This document shows, one piece after another, positions 10,201 through 18,969 of a stretch of DNA of 64,000 nt (the stretch's first letter is position 1; every line of letters starts with the position of its first letter). Both the position numbers and the translations under genes were made by a program. The stretch is taken from the NCBI RefSeq assembly GCF_902712915.1, contig NZ_CACTIA010000005.1, forward strand, positions 2,008,001 to 2,072,000, in the 5' to 3' direction. The notes beneath the pieces were generated by a model, which saw only the letters and a program-made list of their open reading frames with translations, searched no databases and was not told where the DNA came from. The DNA comes from Acidiphilium sp. C61 (GTDB taxonomy: Bacteria > Pseudomonadota > Alphaproteobacteria > Acetobacterales > Acetobacteraceae).

Positions 10201-10303
10201 AGCATCATCCGATCAGATGGAATCATCTAATCGGATAAAGATGCTCTGTTTATCAATGTGATAGAGCACTACATCCGATCCGAAAGGATCGGAAAGTGCT
10301 CTA
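10198..10303. repeat. Complete 106-bp palindromic element
   Basis: It starts TAGAGCATC and ends GTGCTCTA. Palindrome 1 has arms GAGCATC / GATGCTC and an inner stem ATCCGATCAGAT / ATCTAATCGGAT. Palindrome 2 has arms GAGCAC / GTGCTC and inner stem TCCGATCC / GGATCGGA. The linker is TTATCAATGTGAT. Its right end (CTA at 10301-10303) is the stop codon of the minus-strand acylphosphatase gene. Confidence 0.9.
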
Positions 10304-10576
10304 GCCGGTCGCGCGCTTGATGAAACCGGGTTCGCCTGGCGGGTCGGCGAAGGTTTCCACGATGTCGGTGACATCGGCGAGCGGCGGGCCGCGGCGGCAG
10401 GCGCGCAGCAATTCCTCGACGGCCGGCGCATCGCCGGCGACCAGCGCCTCGAGCGTGCCGTCCACCCGGTTGCGGACCCAGCCGGCAAGGGCCAGGCGGC
10501 GGGCGCGCGTCACCATCCAGTCGCGGAAGCCGACGCCCTGGACATGGCCCGACAGAATGAGATGCTTCGCGATCAT
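10301..10576 (-). CDS. acyP: Acylphosphatase
   Basis: Protein of 91 residues, the usual family size, that hydrolyses acyl phosphates. The signature HVQGVGFRDW carries the phosphate-binding loop and the catalytic Arg; GWVRNRVDGTLEALVAG matches the second signature, with the catalytic Asn. Its ATG overlaps the stop of the upstream ATP12-like gene (ATGA), so the two are translationally coupled. Its stop codon TAG is part of the adjacent palindromic element, so the natural C-terminus (PGFIKRATG) is set by that element. Confidence 0.93.
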   Translation of the reverse strand: MIAKHLILSGHVQGVGFRDWMVTRARRLALAGWVRNRVDGTLEALVAGDAPAVEELLRACRRGPPLADVTDIVETFADPPGEPGFIKRATG

Positions 10577-11274
10577 CGCTGCGCCAGTGCGACGAAGCGG
10601 GCGGCGGTCACGATGTCGTCGCCGATCCGCGCGCGGCGCGCGACCGCCTCGGCATCCTCGCCCCAGAGACGCTCCTGCCAGAGCTCGTCGAGTGCCGCGC
10701 AATCATGCGCGGCCAGCGGCGCCAGCGCACCCTCGGCGACGGCGAGGCCGAGCACGAGGCTGCCGAGGGCCGGCACGGTCACGCCAAGCCCGGCAAGGCT
10801 CCAGGCATCGTGCCTGGCGAGCGCCTGATCGAGTGCCCCGATCGCCTCGGCCGGCTGGCCGATCGCGGTGATGCCGGCGGTGACGGCGAGGTGCGCCCCG
10901 AGCGTGCTCTGCGCCCAGTCGAGCCAGGGTTGCCAGAGCCTCGCCTGTTCGTCGACGAGCCCCTCCGGCGCGGTGGCGCGGTAGCAGAGCAGGTCGCTCC
11001 GCCCGTAGGCGAGCAGGCTGGCGCGGACGGCTCCGGTGTCCGGTGCGATCCGCTCCACCGTTGTGCCGGCGAGGCGGGTCAGCGGCAGATCGTCGGGGCG
11101 GACCTCGTCATTCTCGCCGGGGGCGTCCCACTCCGCGGCGATGGCGCGGGCGAGGCGCTCTGTCGGCACGGTGAGCGGGCTGCCGCCGGGCAGGCGCACC
11201 GGCCGGCCGTCGAGCGTCACGCCGAACCCGCCCTCCATCTCCGCCAGCCCGGTACATTTCCAGATGCGTTTCAT
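10573..11274 (-). CDS. ATP12-family F1-ATPase assembly chaperone
   Basis: Protein of 233 residues of the ATP12/ATPAF2 family. In mitochondria this family chaperones the F1 alpha subunit; the alphaproteobacterial role is inferred to be the same. Visible family features are the N-terminal MKRIWK and GGFGVTLDGRPVRLPGG, AIAAEWDAPGE, the YGRSDLLCYRA stretch and LWQPWLDW. The start at MKRIWK is the conserved one; the longer upstream open frame is low-complexity shadow. It overlaps the acylphosphatase start by 4 bases. Confidence 0.92.
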   Translation of the reverse strand: MKRIWKCTGLAEMEGGFGVTLDGRPVRLPGGSPLTVPTERLARAIAAEWDAPGENDEVRPDDLPLTRLAGTTVERIAPDTGAVRASLLAYGRSDLLCYRATAPEGLVDEQARLWQPWLDWAQSTLGAHLAVTAGITAIGQPAEAIGALDQALARHDAWSLAGLGVTVPALGSLVLGLAVAEGALAPLAAHDCAALDELWQERLWGEDAEAVARRARIGDDIVTAARFVALAQR

Positions 11275-11287
11275 TGTCCCGGCGCCA

Positions 11288-13981
11288 TCAGTGGAACAAC
11301 GATTGCAGCAGGTTCTGCGGTCCGCCCACCGCGCCGGGGGGCTTGGCGCTGCCGGTTGTCGCGCCGCTGTTCCCGCCGGCGGCAAGCCCCATCGTGGTCG
11401 GGGCCGGGCCGGGATGGCCCATCCGCGCGAGCGCCAGCGCGGTCGTGCAGCCTTGCGGGCGCGCGCTGCGCCGGGTGAGCCCGAGCTGGCGGGTGAGCCG
11501 GCCGAACAGGGTCTGCCCGCCGCCGATCCGCTGGCCGGCGGCGGCAATCGCCTGTGCGTAATCGCCGGCCGGCGCCGCGCCGGTCACTGGCCGGCCGAGC
11601 GTCCCGGTGACCGCGAGCGGGATCGGCGTCGCCGCGCCGCCGACCGTGGTCTGCGGCTTCAGCACGACGTTCAGCCCCTCGGTCGCGAGGTTGACGCTGC
11701 CGCCGCCGGTCATGAACAGGCGGCTCGAATCGAGGGTGAGCGCGCGGATGCGGGCGAGGCCGTCGGCCGCGTCGATCCGGGTCGCGAAGCAGCGCAGCTG
11801 GACCGGGCCCTGCGCGCCGGCAAGCCCTGCCGGCAGGCCGGCGGTGGCCAGCAGGTGATCGAGCAACGCGCCGTCGATCTCGCCGTTCACCGTGGAGATG
11901 CCGAGCGCGCCGTTCAGGGTCGCGGCGATGTCATGCGGCGTCGAGCCGGCGCCGGCGAGATTGGCGTAGAGCTGCACCGTCGCCGAGGCGGAGCCGGGCT
12001 CGCCGAGCAGCCGGAGCAGCGGCCCGAGGCGGAAGGCCGGCGCCTGTTCGACGAGGCGGATCGAGGGCGGATTGCTGGTGGCGTTCACCATCAGCGCGCC
12101 GGAGACCGGCCCGCCCGGCAGCTCGCCGCTGATCGGCCGCACCGTCAGCACGCCGTTGCGCAGCAGCGCATGCGCGCTGAGCGCGCGGTAATCGGCCCCG
12201 GCATAGGTGAGCTTGTCGATCGTCAGTTCGACATTGCCATCCGCGGCGCGCAGCAGGTTGAAGGGCAGCGGCGAGGTGGGGATGATCAGTCCGTTCGCGG
12301 CAGGGTTTGCCGATGCGGGTGCAGGGGAGGGCGCAGGCGTGGTCTGGCTGGCCGGCGCTGCGCCCGGGGCGGTCGCCGCCGGGGATGGCGGCCGCGCGGC
12401 GCGGAGCAGCGCCGACAGGTCGATCCGCGAGGCATGGATCACCGCCTGCAGGTCCGGCCGGGAGCCGATTGTCAGGCTGAAGGCCCCGCCGAACTGCCCC
12501 TGCGTCGCACTGACCGCGAGGCTGTTGAGCGCCACCGCACGGGTCAGGCTCTGGCCGCCGGGATCGGTCAGCAGGCCGGAAATGCCGATATTGGTCCAGG
12601 CCGGCAGGGGCGTGCCGGCGAGGTCGGACAGTTTCGCGAGATTGGGGATGGTCGCGCTGAGTTTCATCGCGACGCCGGCGAGTTTCGAGGGCGAGGCCAT
12701 GCCGCCGGCGACGTTGAACAGCGCCTTGCCGACGCGGGCGGCGGCGCTGATCGCGAAACGCTCGGTGGGCCCGCCCGGCTGCGGCGGGCTGGGCGCCACG
12801 CCCAGCGCGGCATCGAGCACCGGGCCGACCGGGCCGGCCTTGCCTTCAAGCCCGACCTGGCTGCCCTGGTAGCTGCCCGCCAGTGCCACATTCACTGCCC
12901 GGTCGAGCGCCGGCAGGGTGATGTTGAGCGAGCGCAGCGACAGGCCCTTGCGCCAGGCGGTGAGGTCGGACGTGCCGGCCGTGAGGCTGACATTGGTGAC
13001 CGCCGGAACCTGACCCTCGACCGGCGAGCCGAGATCCGCCCTGAGATCGACCGTTCGCAGCGGCGGCAGGTCGGCCCGCGCGGCGGTGGGCAGATAGGCG
13101 GCGAGCGGCGCGAGATCCGGCGCCGTCGCGTGCAGGTGCAACGCATAGCCGTCCGCCTTGCGGGGATGCGCGATCCGGCCGGTGATGTGCAGCTGCGCGC
13201 CCTGGCCGCTCACGGTCAGGTCCACCGGCCATGCCGCGCCGCCGGCCGCACCACCGGTCAGCCGCGAAACCGGACCCGTGGTGCCGGACACGCTGAACGG
13301 CGTGCCATTGTACTGGGCGTTGACCGAGAGCTGAAGCGGCGCATCCAGCGAGGCGGCGCTGCCGCTGAACCGCGCGATGTGCAGCACGGTGGGGCTCTGC
13401 GCCGTGAGAGCGGCCGGCGCGCCGCCGCTCAGCGGCACGAGCACGGTGGAGGGGTGATAGGTGATGGTGCCGTTCTCGATCGAGACCGATTGCAGGGCGA
13501 TGCCCGCGCCGTTGCCCGGCTGGCCCGCCGCGCCGCCTGTCGTGCCCGGCGTCGCGCCGCCCGCTCCCCCGGCGGGGCCGATCTCCCAGTTCGGCGTGCC
13601 GGTCGGCCCGTATTCGAGGTTGATGACCGGATCGACCAGAACGAGATCGAGGATGTTGAGCTGGTGGCGCAGCAGCGGCAGCAGCGCCACCTTGGCCTCG
13701 ATCCGCCGCAGCGTCGCGAAATCGGCGTCGGCATAGCCGGGCGGGTTGGCGATGGTGATGCCGGTGGCGGAGATCGTCGGCACCAGCGACAGGTTCATCC
13801 GCAGCCGGCCATCGATGGTGACCGGCCGGTGCAGCGCCCGCTCGGCGGCGGCGATCACCTGCGGCTTGTAGCTGTTCGGATCGAAGCTCGCGAGGAATAG
13901 GCCGATGACCGCGAGCGGTGCCAGAATGACGATCGCGACTGCGATGACCGCGACGCGCCGGAAGGTCCGTCTTGCCTGCAT
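11288..13981 (-). CDS. AsmA family protein
   Basis: Inner-membrane-anchored protein of 897 residues. There is one N-terminal transmembrane helix (residues ~9-30), then FDPNSYKPQVIAAAERALHR and TIDGRLRMNLS, the classic AsmA start, followed by a long repetitive beta-rich periplasmic region. The C-terminal part (residues ~700-830) carries the AsmA_2-like stretch with LNGALGISTVNGEIDG. AsmA-like proteins are now viewed as bridge-like lipid transporters between the membranes; that role here is inference. It is followed after 13 bases by the ATP12 gene and may lead that operon. Confidence 0.88.
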   Translation of the reverse strand: MQARRTFRRVAVIAVAIVILAPLAVIGLFLASFDPNSYKPQVIAAAERALHRPVTIDGRLRMNLSLVPTISATGITIANPPGYADADFATLRRIEAKVALLPLLRHQLNILDLVLVDPVINLEYGPTGTPNWEIGPAGGAGGATPGTTGGAAGQPGNGAGIALQSVSIENGTITYHPSTVLVPLSGGAPAALTAQSPTVLHIARFSGSAASLDAPLQLSVNAQYNGTPFSVSGTTGPVSRLTGGAAGGAAWPVDLTVSGQGAQLHITGRIAHPRKADGYALHLHATAPDLAPLAAYLPTAARADLPPLRTVDLRADLGSPVEGQVPAVTNVSLTAGTSDLTAWRKGLSLRSLNITLPALDRAVNVALAGSYQGSQVGLEGKAGPVGPVLDAALGVAPSPPQPGGPTERFAISAAARVGKALFNVAGGMASPSKLAGVAMKLSATIPNLAKLSDLAGTPLPAWTNIGISGLLTDPGGQSLTRAVALNSLAVSATQGQFGGAFSLTIGSRPDLQAVIHASRIDLSALLRAARPPSPAATAPGAAPASQTTPAPSPAPASANPAANGLIIPTSPLPFNLLRAADGNVELTIDKLTYAGADYRALSAHALLRNGVLTVRPISGELPGGPVSGALMVNATSNPPSIRLVEQAPAFRLGPLLRLLGEPGSASATVQLYANLAGAGSTPHDIAATLNGALGISTVNGEIDGALLDHLLATAGLPAGLAGAQGPVQLRCFATRIDAADGLARIRALTLDSSRLFMTGGGSVNLATEGLNVVLKPQTTVGGAATPIPLAVTGTLGRPVTGAAPAGDYAQAIAAAGQRIGGGQTLFGRLTRQLGLTRRSARPQGCTTALALARMGHPGPAPTTMGLAAGGNSGATTGSAKPPGAVGGPQNLLQSLFH

Positions 13982-14044
13982 GACGACCCGGATACGCCAA
14001 AACCGCGATCGTTGCGAGGGCAGAGCGCCAGGATTGCGCTGAAT

Positions 14045-15946
14045 TCAGAACCCGAACATGTGATCGAATGAAAACGCGCCGCGGCCGAGGCCCGCACCGT
14101 CATGCTTGCCGTGATAGCCGAACAGCCGGCAGGTCGCATCGCGGATGATGACATAGCCGCCGGCGGCGCGGGCCAGCGCCTCGGCGCCGAAGATCCGCCA
14201 GGGCTCGACGATGGCCGAGCCGGAGCAGGCGATGGCGAGGTTTTGCTCCGCCACCAGGCGGCCTTCGGCATCGTGCAGCATCAGCACGGTGGCCGAATGC
14301 GGATGCCAGGCGGCGGAGGCGGGATAGGTCAGCACGCAGAAGCTCGGCCGCGCCGCGCTGCCGAGATCGAGGAACAGCCGGGTCGAGAGGCCGGGCGGCG
14401 GGCCGGAATAGGATTGCGGCTCGCCCTTCCACGTCATGATCGTGTTGAACACATGCGCGCCGAAGCTGGTCTCGGCGGCGTGCGAGCCGTCCCGCGCCTC
14501 GTAGCGGAACAGCCCGTGCAGCCAGCCATCCGCCTCGCCGCCCTCGGTGAAGTCGTAGACCAGCTCGCCATGGCCGCCCTCCGGCAGCGCGTCCGCCGGC
14601 AGCACCTCGTCGAGATCGATGGCGCAGGCATGGTCCCGCTTCAGCGTGCCGGGCCGGTGCTCGGCGACCTTGCTGCCGTCGGGGGCGAAAATATCGAGCC
14701 GGAGCGGCAGCGTCGTCTGGGTGTGGGCCATCGGCGTCGGCAGCGCGACCGAGCGGAACCGCTCCCGCGGCAGGATCGGGAAGGGGAGCAGAAAACCGCG
14801 GCCGAGCAGCGGCGAGAGGCTGATGATGCCCGGATCGGGGCGGAGATCGGCGCGTTCGACATTCATGTGGGCGATGCGGGTGCGCCCGGCGCGCACGACT
14901 TCATAGCGCGGGCGGACCACATGGCGGCCGGCGCGCAGCTCGATCTGCGCCGGCCAGCGCAGCCCGGGCAGCAATTCGGCGACGTCGATGGCCCGCGTCG
15001 CGAAGGGGGCGATCGGTTCGGCCAGCGCGACCGGCGCCTCGGCGCCCATGCGGTCGAGGCTGATGGCGCCGGCGGGGATCGGCACGGCGTGGCTGTTCTG
15101 CAGCCAGAGGATCACCGTCTCGTCCTCGCGCGGGGCGGGCAGGCCGGCGAAGCGCTCGGAGGGCCAGGCATTGGCGTCGTGGGTGCAGGACAGGCTCGCC
15201 CCGTTGCCGGCGGCATGGGTGTCGAGCGCGTATTTCACCACGTCGTGCCCGGCGACGCCGATGGCGTGGATGAAGAGCTGGCCGGTGAACGGGCCGAGCC
15301 CGTGGGCGCGGCGCAGCGCGGCGCTGTCGATGCGGATGCTGCCGGCATGGTCGGGCAGTTCGCGCTCGAATTCGGCGAGCACCGCGCCGGCGGCGTCGAA
15401 CAGGCGGCACCACAGGCGCACGCCCCGCGCGCCGTAGCCGTGCCAGTAATTCGCGGTGACGAGGCTGGTCGTCATCGCATCATCGTCGCGGAAGAAGGCG
15501 AAATTGGTGGCGAAATTCAGCGGGTCGAGATAGCGGCGGCGATTGGTCAGCAGCCGGTCGGGCAGGCGCACCTCGTCGAGGGTGAGGATGTCGGCGCCGG
15601 GAAGCAGGCCGGCCAGCCGCTCGGCCAGGCGGTGCGCGTCGAAAGCGGCGATCAGCACGGTGGCAGGGGCAGCGGCGACGAGGTCGGTCAGCGGCCTTGT
15701 GGTGAAGCCGCCGCGGCGCTCGCCGACCGCCAACGTGTCATGCACATGGACGGAATCGACCGGAAACGCCGGCGCCAGGGCGCGCAGCGGCGCAAAGATG
15801 CGCTCGGGATCGTAGACCGCGACCGGGCCGGCGGCGGCGAGGCGGGCGGCGAGGCGCTCCAGCGCCGCGGCGGCCAGCGGATGCGCCAGCGCCTTGTAGA
15901 CTGCGTTGCCACCGCGGACATTGTCGAACGTGTCGATCTCGAGCAT
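14045..15946 (-). CDS. Large protein of unknown function, next to ELM1-like glycosyltransferase
   Basis: Protein of 633 residues that I do not recognise. The N-terminal ~150 residues look alpha/beta (PVAVYDPERIFAPL, TVLIAAFDAHRLAERL, ADILTLDEVRLPDR) and could be a small Rossmann-like domain. The remainder is beta-rich, with aromatic strands (NYWHGYGARGVRLWCRLFD) and His- and Asp-bearing loops. No signal peptide or membrane helix is visible, so it is probably cytoplasmic. It starts only 5 bases after the stop of the ELM1-like gene, which implies co-transcription and perhaps a role in the same cell-surface or lipid pathway. Confidence 0.75.
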   Translation of the reverse strand: MLEIDTFDNVRGGNAVYKALAHPLAAAALERLAARLAAAGPVAVYDPERIFAPLRALAPAFPVDSVHVHDTLAVGERRGGFTTRPLTDLVAAAPATVLIAAFDAHRLAERLAGLLPGADILTLDEVRLPDRLLTNRRRYLDPLNFATNFAFFRDDDAMTTSLVTANYWHGYGARGVRLWCRLFDAAGAVLAEFERELPDHAGSIRIDSAALRRAHGLGPFTGQLFIHAIGVAGHDVVKYALDTHAAGNGASLSCTHDANAWPSERFAGLPAPREDETVILWLQNSHAVPIPAGAISLDRMGAEAPVALAEPIAPFATRAIDVAELLPGLRWPAQIELRAGRHVVRPRYEVVRAGRTRIAHMNVERADLRPDPGIISLSPLLGRGFLLPFPILPRERFRSVALPTPMAHTQTTLPLRLDIFAPDGSKVAEHRPGTLKRDHACAIDLDEVLPADALPEGGHGELVYDFTEGGEADGWLHGLFRYEARDGSHAAETSFGAHVFNTIMTWKGEPQSYSGPPPGLSTRLFLDLGSAARPSFCVLTYPASAAWHPHSATVLMLHDAEGRLVAEQNLAIACSGSAIVEPWRIFGAEALARAAGGYVIIRDATCRLFGYHGKHDGAGLGRGAFSFDHMFGF

Positions 15947-15951
15947 CGAAG

Positions 15952-16971
15952 TCAGACTCCCAGCATCCGGCGCAGTTCGGCGGCGGCCATCGGCGTGTCG
16001 TTCAGCGCCGAGGCGTTCCAGCTCTGCAGCCGGCCATCGAAGTTCCGGGCGCGGCCGCAGGCGACCATGTCGTCCATGAAGGCGCCGATGCGGGTGGATT
16101 TGCCGGGCAGGCGCGCGATCATCACCGGCGCATCGGTGGCCACCGCCTCGGAGACCATCGAGACGGAATCCCCCGTTACCACGATCGCGTCGGCAACGGC
16201 GAGCATGCCGAAATAGGGGTTCTCGCCCTGCATGTCCCAGATCCAGGCGCCGCGCGGGCGCAGCGCCTCTTCGAGGATGGCGCGGGCGGCGGGCTCGGTG
16301 CGGCGCGAGGGGGTGAGCATCAGCCCGACCCGGTCGCGGTCCATCATCCGGGCCAGCTGTTCGGCGAGGGTGCGCGCCGCCGCGGTATCGAGCCGGTAGC
16401 GGCCGTTGGAGCCGCCGACCAGCACGGCGACGAGCGGGCGGGGCAGCCCGGCGAAATGCGGCGCCCAGAGCGCGCGTTCGAGGGCGAGGCGCTCGGGGGT
16501 GACGCGGTGCAGCGCGGTGCGGGTGACGATGACGTTCGGGCCTGTCAGCCCGTCATGCTTCGCGGCCACCACGGCGTCGAACCGACCGGCGTCCATGCGC
16601 GGGTGCTGGATGATCACCGCCGGCAGGTCGGGCCGGCGCAGCGTGGCCAGCACGCGGGCGGCGGCGCCGCCGGCGCCGAGCATCAGGTCGCCTTCCGGCG
16701 GGGCGAGGGCGGCGGCATCGATCGCGCAGCGCGGATCTGGCCAGAGCATCGGGGAGAACAGGGTCCAGGGCCGCTTCGGCGCGATGACGCGGAAGTCGGT
16801 CCGGAATCCGGCCGCCTCCGCGAGGCCGAGAGCCTGGGAGCGGAGACCGGCGAGGTCGGTGCACAGGACGCGGGCGGTGACCGGAGCGGCCTGTCCGTCG
16901 GCGATGGCATGGGGTGCGGCCATGAGAGTCGGCGCGGCTTGCATCGCGGCGTTTTCGGGCCAGCGCGACAT
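15952..16971 (-). CDS. ELM1/GtrOC1-family putative glycosyltransferase (DUF1022)
   Basis: Protein of 339 residues. It matches the mitochondrial-fission ELM1-like family of predicted GT-B glycosyltransferases: an N-terminal LRSQALGLAEA motif, PAVIIQHPRMDAGRFD, the VLVGGSNGRYRLD phosphate-loop-like motif and the late DAIVVTGDSVSMVSEA. In bacteria the family is linked to lipopolysaccharide or surface glycan synthesis, but the substrate is unknown. The gene is divergent from the aspartoacylase-like gene, with 118 bases between the starts, which must hold both promoters. Confidence 0.85.
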   Translation of the reverse strand: MSRWPENAAMQAAPTLMAAPHAIADGQAAPVTARVLCTDLAGLRSQALGLAEAAGFRTDFRVIAPKRPWTLFSPMLWPDPRCAIDAAALAPPEGDLMLGAGGAAARVLATLRRPDLPAVIIQHPRMDAGRFDAVVAAKHDGLTGPNVIVTRTALHRVTPERLALERALWAPHFAGLPRPLVAVLVGGSNGRYRLDTAAARTLAEQLARMMDRDRVGLMLTPSRRTEPAARAILEEALRPRGAWIWDMQGENPYFGMLAVADAIVVTGDSVSMVSEAVATDAPVMIARLPGKSTRIGAFMDDMVACGRARNFDGRLQSWNASALNDTPMAAAELRRMLGV

Positions 16972-17089
16972 TTCGTCAACACACGTCGAACGGTTGCGAG
17001 TTTTTCATCTCTGGGTAGAGTGGGGCCATGGCGATACCGGCCCCGATGAAAGCCCGCCGCGTTCGGCCAGAACGGCCGTTGCAGCCGCG

Positions 17090-18037
17090 ATGAGCGGGGT
17101 GGCGTCCCTGCCGCGGTTCGAAGTGCGGCTCACGCCGCCCGACCTTGCGCCGTGGCTCGCGGGCAATACGGGACTCCGCGGCTTCACCACCTTCGCCGCC
17201 GCCGCCGCCGGGCCGCATGTGATGGTGCTGTGCCTGATGCACGGCAACGAGATCGCCGGCGCGGTGGTGCTTGATGCGCTGCTGCGCGAGGGGTTGCGGC
17301 CGGCCTGCGGCCGGCTGACGCTCGGCTTCGTCAATATCGACGCCTATCGGCGGTTCGATCGGGACAATCCGGTTGCCTCCCGCTTCGTCGACGAGGATCT
17401 GAACCGGGTGTGGGACGAGGCGACGCTGGAGGGGCCGCGCCGCTCCGTCGAACTCGACCGCGCCCGCGAGATCTGGCCGCTGATCGCCGGGGCGGATCTG
17501 GTGATCGACCTGCATTCGATGCTCTGGCCGTCCGACCCGCTGGTGCTGTGCGGCCAGGGGGCGCGCGGCCGGGCGCTGGCGATGGCGATGGGCACGCCGG
17601 CGCTGGTGGTCGCCGATGGCGGCCATGCCGGCGGGCGCAGGCTGATCGACCATCCGCGTTTCCTTGCCCCGGCAGGCGATGCCGCGGCGGTGCTGGTCGA
17701 GGCCGGGCAGCACTGGCAGGAGGATACGGTGCGGCAGATGCGCGCGAGTGTGGACGCGGTGCTGGCCCATGCCGGCATGATCGGGAAGGTGGCGCCCTGC
17801 GCGGCGCCGCGCTTCGCCGAGGTCTCGCGGGTGGTGACCGCCAATACCGGCCGCTTCGCCTTCGTCCGCCCGTTCCGCGGCGGCGAGGTGATCCGCCGGC
17901 GGGACACGCTGCTGGCGCGCGACGGTACGGCCGAAATCCGCACCCCGCACGATGACTGCCTGCTGATCATGCCGAGCCTGCGAACCGGCCGCGGGCATAC
18001 CGCCATCCGGCTCGCGCGCTTCGCCGAACCCGCCTGA
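17090..18037 (+). CDS. Succinylglutamate desuccinylase/aspartoacylase-family zinc carboxypeptidase
   Basis: Protein of 315 residues of the AstE/AspA (M14-like) family, which removes acyl groups from N-acyl amino acids. The zinc ligands are HGNE (residues ~45-48) and the later DLHS. EDLNRVW is the conserved substrate motif and DHPRFLAPAGDA the active-site loop region. Start at ATG 17090 (MSGVASLP) chosen because the upstream open frame is antisense to the ELM1-like gene. No astABCD neighbours are present, so the substrate remains open. Confidence 0.85.
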   Translation: MSGVASLPRFEVRLTPPDLAPWLAGNTGLRGFTTFAAAAAGPHVMVLCLMHGNEIAGAVVLDALLREGLRPACGRLTLGFVNIDAYRRFDRDNPVASRFVDEDLNRVWDEATLEGPRRSVELDRAREIWPLIAGADLVIDLHSMLWPSDPLVLCGQGARGRALAMAMGTPALVVADGGHAGGRRLIDHPRFLAPAGDAAAVLVEAGQHWQEDTVRQMRASVDAVLAHAGMIGKVAPCAAPRFAEVSRVVTANTGRFAFVRPFRGGEVIRRRDTLLARDGTAEIRTPHDDCLLIMPSLRTGRGHTAIRLARFAEPA

Positions 18038-18050
18038 CCGGCGGGCGGGC

Positions 18051-18090
18051 TGGAGCATCATCCGATCCGAAAGGACCGGAAACTGCTCTA
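18051..18090. repeat. Short 40-bp variant of the palindromic element
   Basis: One hybrid palindrome: it opens GGAGCATCATCCGATCC and closes GGACCGGAAACTGCTCTA around a GAAA loop. It joins the left end of palindrome 1 to the right end of palindrome 2. It lies between two convergent genes, and its CTA (18088-18090) is the stop codon of pssA. Confidence 0.8.
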
Positions 18091-18969
18091 TTCCTCCGTG
18101 CCCTCGTCCATCCCCTGCCGGCGCCGTGCCTCGGCCTCGGCCTGCAGCCGGCGAAAGCTGCGGTGGCTGAAGGGCAGCATCCCGAGATAGGCGAGCACCA
18201 GCAGCGAAAGGCCGAGCCATGGGTCGGCCAGCAGCACCGCGGCGGCGACGATCACCCCGAGCAGGATGGCGATGACGTGTTGCGGCGGCACCTTGAAGTT
18301 CTTGAAGTTCCAGACCGCCAGGGTCGAGATGCAGAGCAGCGCGGTGCCGGTCAGCACCACAGCGCTCAGCTCCGGCGCCTGGGCCAGCCGGTCGAGCCGG
18401 TCGCCGCCATGCCGCGCCGCCTCCAGGCCGAGATAGATCGGCAGCAGCGCGATCGCTGCGCCCGCCGGCGCCGGCACGCCGGTGAAGAAATTCGCGGCGA
18501 AGCGGAACACCGGCAGATGGCCATCCGCCTCGCGCGGCAGCGCGTCGATCGCCGCGTTGAAGCGGGCGAGTCGCAGCGCCATGCAGGCGGTATAGACGAG
18601 CGGCGGCAGATAGCCGAACGCGCCCCATTCGCTGAGCGACCACAAATAAAGCACCAGTGCCGGGGCAATCCCGAAGCAGAGGAAATCCGACAGGCTGTCG
18701 AACTCCGCGCCGAAGCGGGACGTGGCCTTGAGCAGCCGGGCCAGCCGGCCATCAAGCCCGTCGATCACGCCGGCGACGGCGATGGCGATCACCGCGGCGC
18801 CGAAGCGTTGTTCGAGGGCGAAGCGGATCGCGCTGAATCCCACGCAGAGGCCCGACAGGGTCAGCAAATTCGGCAGCATGCGGTTGAAGCTCATGCCGCG
18901 CAGGCGGGGACGGCGCGGCGGGCGGCGCCGGGGGAGGGCGAAGAGCGGCGGCTTTTCCGCCCCGCTCAT
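18088..18969 (-). CDS. pssA: CDP-diacylglycerol--serine O-phosphatidyltransferase
   Basis: Integral-membrane enzyme of 293 residues making phosphatidylserine from CDP-diacylglycerol and serine. The CDP-alcohol phosphotransferase signature DGxDGxxAR...GxxxDxxxD is visible as DGLDGRLAR followed by SRFGAEFDSLSDF (residues ~70-97), with several hydrophobic segments. The N-terminus is Arg- and Pro-rich. Its start overlaps the psd stop (ATGA), so the two phosphatidylethanolamine steps are coupled. Its TAG stop lies in a palindromic element. Confidence 0.95.
   Translation of the reverse strand: MSGAEKPPLFALPRRRPPRRPRLRGMSFNRMLPNLLTLSGLCVGFSAIRFALEQRFGAAVIAIAVAGVIDGLDGRLARLLKATSRFGAEFDSLSDFLCFGIAPALVLYLWSLSEWGAFGYLPPLVYTACMALRLARFNAAIDALPREADGHLPVFRFAANFFTGVPAPAGAAIALLPIYLGLEAARHGGDRLDRLAQAPELSAVVLTGTALLCISTLAVWNFKNFKVPPQHVIAILLGVIVAAAVLLADPWLGLSLLVLAYLGMLPFSHRSFRRLQAEAEARRRQGMDEGTEE

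Noticed and set aside
11036..13900. Plus-strand open frame of 954 codons
   Set aside because: It is antisense to the ATP12 and AsmA genes, Arg/Gly/Ala-rich with no domain, a typical GC-rich shadow.
14102..16216. Plus-strand open frame of 704 codons
   Set aside because: Antisense to the unknown 633-residue protein and the ELM1-like gene, which have ordered, family-like or non-low-complexity sequence.
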